From: a bacterium
GTDB lineage: Bacteria > JAMCPX01
Length of the DNA stretch: 12,419 nt
Direction of reading: 5' to 3'
Assembly (NCBI GenBank): GCA_021787655.1
Contig: JAJYLM010000056.1
Location: 1 to 12,419 of the forward strand
The translations under genes and the position numbers were made by a program. Below, one piece after another: positions 7,111 through 12,419 of this stretch. Below the pieces are notes generated by a model, which saw only the letters and a program-made list of their open reading frames with translations, made no database searches and was not told the origin of the DNA. The first letter of the stretch is position 1. Each line of letters begins with the position of its first letter.

Positions 7111-8418
7111 TTACCGGCCGCTCCCGGTCGTCTGTTCCAGCGCAGTCAGCCTTTTTCCCCTGGTTTCCGGAAATGTCCATATCCACAGGCCTGCCAGCAC
7201 TGCAAACAGGGAGGCGATGGATATGCCTCCTCCCAATCCATAATACCGCGCCACGATAACGACTATGACGGGCGTAAAGAACTGCACCCCGCGTGCAAGG
7301 TTGAATGCTGTACCCATGGCAGTATTGCGGATCTTCGTCGGGAAAAGCTCTGCCATGATCGGTCCGTACCCGCCAAAAAATCCCGTACCGAACCCGACCA
7401 TGAACATACAGACAAGGATGATGGACGGATACCGCGCGATGATGTTCCACAGAAAGGTTATCATGATAAGGCCGGCCGCCATCAGGAACGAATAGAGTGT
7501 GAATGCAGGGCGCCTGCCGAACCGGTCTGCGACGAAGCCAAAGGTCGCGTAGCCCAGAAAACCTCCGGTCTGGGTTATGATCATCCATATACCTGACTTT
7601 GTCATTGAGAAATGCCGCTGTTCGTACAGGTATCCGGGAAGCCATGCATAGGTAAACCAATATGCAGACATGATAAAAACGGCAAGCAGCAAGGACTTGA
7701 AAAACATCGTTCTGTACTCCGGTGAAAACAGTGATGCGAAATTGCCCTTATCCTTGTCCTGAACCGCAGGCTCTGTCAGTGCCCTGCTCCTGATGATACG
7801 GTTGCGTTCAGCCCAGAGATCGGATTCGGGCAACTTCTTTCTCACAAGAATGACCAGTACTGCCGGTAATACGGAAACCATGAATGACGCCCGCCAGCCG
7901 ATGATCGGGGAAACAAACCCGCCGATCAGTGCAGCGAGCGCAACACCGACCGGAGCTCCGGTCTGCATAAACGCGCCGAACCTGCCCCGCACGCCGGGAG
8001 GAAATGTCTCACCAACATATGTTTGTCCGGTCGCCCATTCACCGCCGACACCGATGCCGGTGATGATCCTGAACAAAACCAGAAAATAAAAGTCCGGCGC
8101 AAGTCCGCTGAGGAACGTCCCGACACTGTAGGTCAGGATGGTCCACTGCAGAACGCTCCTCCGGCCGAACCGATCCGCAAGCACGCCGAAGATAATTCCG
8201 CCGAGTGCCGTTGCAGCGAGCGACAGGCCGAGGATAAACGAAAGATGAATGTTGGACAGATGAAGTTCCTTTCCGATCGGAATCAGGAGAAACGTGTACA
8301 GGGTCAGGTCGTAGAAGTCAAATACCCACCCGGCCCAGCTCATGAAGAGGATATAGTAGTGTTGTTTTCCGGGAACTGTATATTCGCTCAACAGTTTGGA
8401 TTGCATAGATGCTACCAT
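7111..8418 (-). CDS. MFS transporter, metabolite:proton symporter-like (NanT/ShiA-type)
   Basis: A 435-residue, probably 12-helix major facilitator protein. Helix 1 has WVFDFYD (31-37); motif A appears twice, as GVLADRFGRR (78-87) and GFVADRFGRR (293-302), showing the ancient duplication; GIGVGGEW (121-128) and the ETFPPGVRG / AELFPTKIRN pair complete the pattern. This is the plan of symporters for sialate, shikimate, lactate and similar organic acids; the substrate cannot be named. The frame stays open up to 8550, but those extra 44 codons would overlap the divergent receptor and show no membrane logic. I chose the ATG at 8418; the ATG at 8406 is equally possible. Neither has a good Shine-Dalgarno. 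It heads the three-gene minus-strand group. Confidence 0.88.
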   Translation of the reverse strand: MVASMQSKLLSEYTVPGKQHYYILFMSWAGWVFDFYDLTLYTFLLIPIGKELHLSNIHLSFILGLSLAATALGGIIFGVLADRFGRRSVLQWTILTYSVGTFLSGLAPDFYFLVLFRIITGIGVGGEWATGQTYVGETFPPGVRGRFGAFMQTGAPVGVALAALIGGFVSPIIGWRASFMVSVLPAVLVILVRKKLPESDLWAERNRIIRSRALTEPAVQDKDKGNFASLFSPEYRTMFFKSLLLAVFIMSAYWFTYAWLPGYLYEQRHFSMTKSGIWMIITQTGGFLGYATFGFVADRFGRRPAFTLYSFLMAAGLIMITFLWNIIARYPSIILVCMFMVGFGTGFFGGYGPIMAELFPTKIRNTAMGTAFNLARGVQFFTPVIVVIVARYYGLGGGISIASLFAVLAGLWIWTFPETRGKRLTALEQTTGSGR

Positions 8419-8466
8419 TAGACCGATCGCGCGGTTTTTGCAAGTAAAAGAGAAAACCCCGCTGTA

Positions 8467-8494
8467 TTGACAAAAATTATGGTTACGATATGAA
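8467..8494 (+). promoter_or_regulatory. candidate promoter of the receptor pair
   Basis: A perfect TTGACA (8467-8472) is followed after 16 bases by TATGAA (8489-8494), a weak -10. Initiation would fall at or next to the ATG at 8501, giving a leaderless or nearly leaderless message. No sigma-28 or sigma-54 motif of the kind common before chemotaxis genes was seen in the 82 bases between the divergent genes. Confidence 0.3.
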
Positions 8495-8500
8495 AGAAGC

Positions 8501-11029
8501 ATGAACTTTAAAACACGCATAACGGTTGCCAACTCGCTCATAACGGTCATCGCTGTCTCTATTATTTATTACGTTGCCATCAAAACGATAATGTTCACGA
8601 TGGAAACTATCAAGTTCATTTCCATCGTAACCGTGATTATCGTGTTCATAGCTTTGACCATACAGTACCTCGCCAGCCTGAAGCCGTTCTCCGTAATCCT
8701 CGAATTCGAACAACGGAACAAAGACAATACGGTAGATGAACGGTTTGCAAAAACGGCCTTCTATACAGCGATGTTCTTTCCCCTCTACTTTATGAGTGTT
8801 TCGGCAGCACAATGGTATTTCTCGTCGGTCATTTATTTTATCCTCCTGTACGCCTTTTCACGCGCCGGGCTGGCGGTCGCCCTGAAAACGACCTTTGCCA
8901 TTATCAGCGGTGCCACAATTGCCAATATTTTCCAGTATTTCGTTTACCAGAGACTGACTGAGCCGCTCATTATCCGCATCCAGGAACATTTGAAAAACTC
9001 AGAGATTCATCTTAAAAAAAGAATCGGTATCTTTACCAAGATCTTTCTGAGTTCCTCCCTGCTCATCATCATTTTTCTCATATTTGCACGGACCATCAGC
9101 AACCAGCTCATGGAAGACTCTCTCCGGTCAAACGGCATCAAGACCGCACGGCTTGATCTCGCGGTGTCTAAATTAAAAGTCGATGCGCTCCTGTCGCAAA
9201 ACCTTTCTCCCGAGCAGATAGCAGACGCACTCTCGAAAATCAAACTCGGCCAAAACGGTTATGTGCTCCTGATGGACAGCACCTACCACGATATCTTCAA
9301 CATATCGGACAACTATACAGCGGACTTGCCGCTGAAAAAAATTGCGAACAGTGACACCTATGACGATCCTGTCATAGGAGTAACGCTGATCAAGATACCT
9401 GTCAGCAGGGAGGTCTTTCTTGTCGGCGTCTATGCATGGTCCGATTATGCCGGTCTGCTGGCAAAATTCGAAGCTTCTCTCAACTGGCTGCTGCTGACCG
9501 TTATCCTGCTGCTCATCATGGTCTCCCTCTATGTCACCCTCGATATCTATCTGCCGGTGAAGGCCATCGGAACATCGGTCGAAAAGCTGATGAACGGCAA
9601 CTTCTCAACGCTCTCCGGGCTGTTCGTCGAGGATGAAGCCGGCACCATTGCAAACAATATCAGAAAAACGACCGAAGACATCAGATCGGTTCTGAAATCC
9701 ATAAAATCCGCAAGCTCCAACGTGATGGTCATCGCGGACAAAATGGTGACGTCGATAGACCTTGCAAAAAATAATATTCTGATACTCGACAAAGAAATCA
9801 GAAACAATGCGGACATCATTGCCGCTGTGCAGCTGACGCTCAATCACCTTACGGAATACATCGATGGCCTGATACACTCCATCAACGAAACCATCATCAA
9901 CAGCGACAAACTGATAGATCTGACGGAGAAGAACAAAACGATCTTCAGCGGACTGACCGGATACATAGATACCGTCATGAAGTCAAACGAAGGGATCCTC
10001 GCGGCATTGTCTGCCGTACAAAAGAGTATCCAGCAAAACATGACGGCCGGATCTGCACGTACGTATGATGCACTGAAGACGCTGAACCTGAAGCAGGAGG
10101 AAACGGTCAAGGAGTCGGGGATGATCCTCGAATCGCTCATCGAGAACATCAACCGGCTGAGTTTCGAGATAAAAACGGGAGAGAACAACAGGCAGAAGAT
10201 GGACATGCTGTTTAACGGTGCGCTGACCACGGTCTCATCCCTCAACGACAACGTGGAGAAGATTGTCAGTGACCTCAATAAGATCGACCTCGTCATCGAT
10301 GACACCAACCTTCTTGCCATGAACTCTTCGGTTATTTCCGCACAGGCAGGAGAAGCCGGAAAGGGGTTCGATGTCGTGTCCGACGAGATAACAAAACTTG
10401 CCAGCGTCACACAGACAAAAATCCTTGAGCTTAAAAGCCTGACGGAACTCCTCGTCAAGGAAAAGGACTCTATCAGAAACAATATTTATGAAAAAAAGAA
10501 ATTTATCGATACCGTTGATACGAAACTCAATACGTTCAAAGATGAGATTACGGGTATGACGAATCAGGCCCGGCACATCAACGAATCATATGAAAAAATA
10601 CTCACAACGACAAATGCCCTTGTTGCGAAGCGGGAAAGCCTGCTGAGGGACTCCCTTTCTGAAAGGGAAATGCATCACCTGATCAGAACAAAGCTCCCCT
10701 CAATAGAAAAAAGCATAACCGGTATCGGCACGTATGCAGGCGATCTGAAAAACAGTCTCGACGGCATTTTCAAGCGATGGACTTCCTTCGCAGACTCCAT
10801 GGTTCAAATCCCCCAGGAGCTCATGGCAGTCAATGAACCAGCTGTCACGATCAATGGATTTATGTCCATCATAAAAACAAAGACAGCAGAGATTCAGGGC
10901 ATCCTGAACAGGATAGCAGATACATCCAAACAACTGAACAAACAGCTCAGCAAGCTGAACATACGTTCTCAGATTGAGTCAATCGCAGCCAGTATCAATG
11001 AAGAGCCGAAGAGGTACAGGACACTATGA
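8501..11029 (+). CDS. membrane receptor with HAMP and divergent chemoreceptor (MCP) signalling domain
   Basis: An 842-residue protein. Membrane helices are predicted at about 7-28, 38-58, 86-107 and 124-149, then a fifth at about 180-197. Residues 198-326 are likely extracytoplasmic and Cache-like (IKLGQNGYVLLMDS at 247-260). A sixth helix (327-348) leads into HAMP (about 349-400; VEDEAGTIANNI at 376-387 matches the second HAMP helix). A very long helical region carries a hairpin tip near 597-634 reading DDTNLLAMNSS and then AGEAGKGFDVVSDE. This is the chemoreceptor signature, yet the positions matching F373, E385 and R388 of E. coli Tsr are D, I and Q. No C-terminal NWETF-like CheR tether is present. 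The role may be chemotaxis or another CheA-type output. The ATG has no strong Shine-Dalgarno, but helix 1 starts directly after it. It overlaps the next gene by 4 bases. Confidence 0.82.
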   Translation: MNFKTRITVANSLITVIAVSIIYYVAIKTIMFTMETIKFISIVTVIIVFIALTIQYLASLKPFSVILEFEQRNKDNTVDERFAKTAFYTAMFFPLYFMSVSAAQWYFSSVIYFILLYAFSRAGLAVALKTTFAIISGATIANIFQYFVYQRLTEPLIIRIQEHLKNSEIHLKKRIGIFTKIFLSSSLLIIIFLIFARTISNQLMEDSLRSNGIKTARLDLAVSKLKVDALLSQNLSPEQIADALSKIKLGQNGYVLLMDSTYHDIFNISDNYTADLPLKKIANSDTYDDPVIGVTLIKIPVSREVFLVGVYAWSDYAGLLAKFEASLNWLLLTVILLLIMVSLYVTLDIYLPVKAIGTSVEKLMNGNFSTLSGLFVEDEAGTIANNIRKTTEDIRSVLKSIKSASSNVMVIADKMVTSIDLAKNNILILDKEIRNNADIIAAVQLTLNHLTEYIDGLIHSINETIINSDKLIDLTEKNKTIFSGLTGYIDTVMKSNEGILAALSAVQKSIQQNMTAGSARTYDALKTLNLKQEETVKESGMILESLIENINRLSFEIKTGENNRQKMDMLFNGALTTVSSLNDNVEKIVSDLNKIDLVIDDTNLLAMNSSVISAQAGEAGKGFDVVSDEITKLASVTQTKILELKSLTELLVKEKDSIRNNIYEKKKFIDTVDTKLNTFKDEITGMTNQARHINESYEKILTTTNALVAKRESLLRDSLSEREMHHLIRTKLPSIEKSITGIGTYAGDLKNSLDGIFKRWTSFADSMVQIPQELMAVNEPAVTINGFMSIIKTKTAEIQGILNRIADTSKQLNKQLSKLNIRSQIESIAASINEEPKRYRTL

Positions 11030-12419
11030 AAAAGGCAAACAGGCTCCTGACCATTTTTTACGCAATACTCATCGTTATCGTCTTCGGTACCGACAGTGCA
11101 ATGCTTTCAACGACCCACTCAATCTCCATCAACGATCATTTGCTGAATCTGCCGATTATTCTCATTGCTGCTCTCGTTGGCATCGTGCTGTTTTATTTCA
11201 TTAACCCGTGGTTTCTCCGGACGTCGAAGGACATCCTGAACGAGACGTATTCTTCGTCTCCGGCAAAGCAAATTGACACCCTCATCCGGTATCCCTTCAG
11301 AGTCATACCGCTGACGATTGCGACAGAAGCAGCCGGCATTAGTATCTACCTCGTTGCCGGTACAGCGACGAAGATAATAGAAACAGGCGGCGTGCTTTCC
11401 CTGCTCCCGGGTTTTGCAGTCACGTTCCTGTTTATCCTGATCATCAGTGTATTCTCCCAGATTTTCGTCTTTAAAATCGTCACCAATACCTTTATCTCGA
11501 AAGCTATACGGAAATTAAACATCATCGAGCTCAACAGCATTCGTATCCCCATCAAGTATAAACTCATCGGCATTTACACCATTCTCTCTATCGGTGCATT
11601 TATCATTATATCCTACGCCGTCATCAACAATGCATACCGCTCTATGAACCAGGACCTCTACGGCAGCTCCATGAAATCAGCCCTGCTGATTGCGGACACC
11701 ATCAACAACAATCCCCAGGCCGACAGTATCCTTCAATCAATCGAAGCACACGTGAAAGGACACTACCGGCTCTACCTGTATGACCCGTCCCGTCGTACTA
11801 TCCGGACGTATTCAAAAGCGGTCCTGAGCAGTCCGGTCATAGCGAAGCTTGCCGGCCAAACCACAATACCCGATGCCGGAAACGGACAAATACTGTTTTC
11901 GCTCCATAAGCCTGTCGTCGTGGACAATGGCTCCTATTTTGTCGTCGTTGGAGTACGGAACAAATCGTACAGTACGATCCTGTATAATTTTATTTCCAAT
12001 ATGTCGCTTGCGGGTATCTTCATACTGTTCATCGTGCTCATCACGACCTTTCTGATATCGAGCGACATCGTGTCACACGAAAGAAGCCTGGGAGAATATT
12101 CTGCGGCGCTGTCGGGAAAACAGCTCACTAAAACACCGGCGCTGGTCTCCACAGATGAACTTGGTTTGATAGCTTTGAATCTGAGAAAGCTCATCCGTAA
12201 TTTCAAAGAATCAAGGATTCATACGAATGACAACATCACTGCAATGAATGAGATATTGAGTTTGACGTATAAGAATATTTCCCAGGTGAAATCAACCATC
12301 ACGGAGCAGGCAGCCTATACCGGCAATCTGTTCGAAATCATTACTTCGGTCAACGATATTTCCCGGCAAATCACCGCGCTGGGTGAACCGCTTGCCGGCA
12401 AAGTGAATGCAAACAACGA
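11026..12419 (+). CDS. second membrane receptor paralogue with HAMP-like segment, C-terminus outside the window
   Basis: An open frame of 464 codons without a stop, running off the right edge. It starts at an ATGA overlap with the preceding gene and has GAGG and AGGA just upstream, so translation is coupled. The architecture repeats that of the neighbour: helices at about 8-27, 42-60, 95-112 and 128-151, then a fifth (177-200), an extracytoplasmic part of about 120 residues with Cache-like strands (HYRLYLYDP at 246-254; GSYFVVVGVRN at 302-312), a sixth helix (326-345) and a HAMP-like STDELGLIALNLRKL (375-389). The helical part from about 395 lacks any hairpin tip so far; it may come later. 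Sequence identity to the neighbour is low, so they are old paralogues or convergent in layout. Whether it ends in an MCP, kinase or cyclase domain cannot be seen. Confidence 0.8.
   Translation, partial: MKKANRLLTIFYAILIVIVFGTDSAMLSTTHSISINDHLLNLPIILIAALVGIVLFYFINPWFLRTSKDILNETYSSSPAKQIDTLIRYPFRVIPLTIATEAAGISIYLVAGTATKIIETGGVLSLLPGFAVTFLFILIISVFSQIFVFKIVTNTFISKAIRKLNIIELNSIRIPIKYKLIGIYTILSIGAFIIISYAVINNAYRSMNQDLYGSSMKSALLIADTINNNPQADSILQSIEAHVKGHYRLYLYDPSRRTIRTYSKAVLSSPVIAKLAGQTTIPDAGNGQILFSLHKPVVVDNGSYFVVVGVRNKSYSTILYNFISNMSLAGIFILFIVLITTFLISSDIVSHERSLGEYSAALSGKQLTKTPALVSTDELGLIALNLRKLIRNFKESRIHTNDNITAMNEILSLTYKNISQVKSTITEQAAYTGNLFEIITSVNDISRQITALGEPLAGKVNANN

Noticed and set aside
8419..8550. 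Upstream extension of the MFS frame to an ATG at 8550
   Set aside because: It would overlap the divergent receptor gene by 50 bases, and its 44 residues do not resemble MFS N-termini, which start shortly before the first helix.
9844..10482. Open frame of 212 codons opposite the receptor gene
   Set aside because: Its serine-rich translation is the mirror of the heptad-rich receptor helices, with no independent start signal.
11026..12419. Frameshift or split gene: the second receptor as a broken continuation of the first
   Set aside because: It has its own start, ribosome site and full membrane module repeating the layout of the first, so it is a separate gene.

Overview
The window looks like a chromosomal segment of a Gram-negative, probably anaerobic bacterium with moderate GC content. 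The gene order M50 protease, trpS, scpA, scpB, followed here by rnhB, recalls Desulfobacterota (Geobacter-like) or Nitrospirota chromosomes. That placement is from memory of gene order, not a search, and should be held loosely. No tRNA, rRNA, CRISPR array, insertion sequence or phage gene was seen.

Layout. (1) Bases 1-172, minus strand: the start of an NAD(P)HX-repair (YjeF/Nnr) gene, cut by the window edge, with a good divergent promoter and Shine-Dalgarno. (2) Bases 323-3974, plus strand: a compact housekeeping operon of membrane site-2-type metalloprotease, tryptophanyl-tRNA synthetase (trpS), condensin partners scpA and scpB, and RNase HII (rnhB). Genes overlap or lie 8-18 bases apart, and a hairpin with a T-rich tail closes the operon near 4016-4039. 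(3) Bases 4038-8418, minus strand, converging on that terminator: MFS transporter, then a large multi-spanning membrane protein resembling GT-C/YfhO-type enzymes, then a secreted TPR protein resembling the TatT family. The three are probably co-transcribed and point to transport plus envelope or glycan work. (4) Bases 8501-12419, plus strand, divergent from the MFS gene: two adjacent, ATGA-coupled genes for large receptor-like membrane proteins. The second runs off the window and has no stop here; it was found by translating the right end by hand.

The most interesting part is region 4. Both proteins appear to have a four-helix membrane module, a fifth helix, a Cache-like extracytoplasmic domain of about 120-130 residues, a sixth helix, a HAMP-like segment and a long helical cytoplasmic part. 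The first carries a recognisable but strongly altered chemoreceptor hairpin tip: the positions matching F373, E385 and R388 of E. coli Tsr are D, I and Q. It may be a receptor pair that does not use the standard CheA/CheW array contacts.

A second point worth checking is a four-cysteine pattern in TrpRS that closely resembles the [4Fe-4S] site described in Thermotoga maritima TrpRS.
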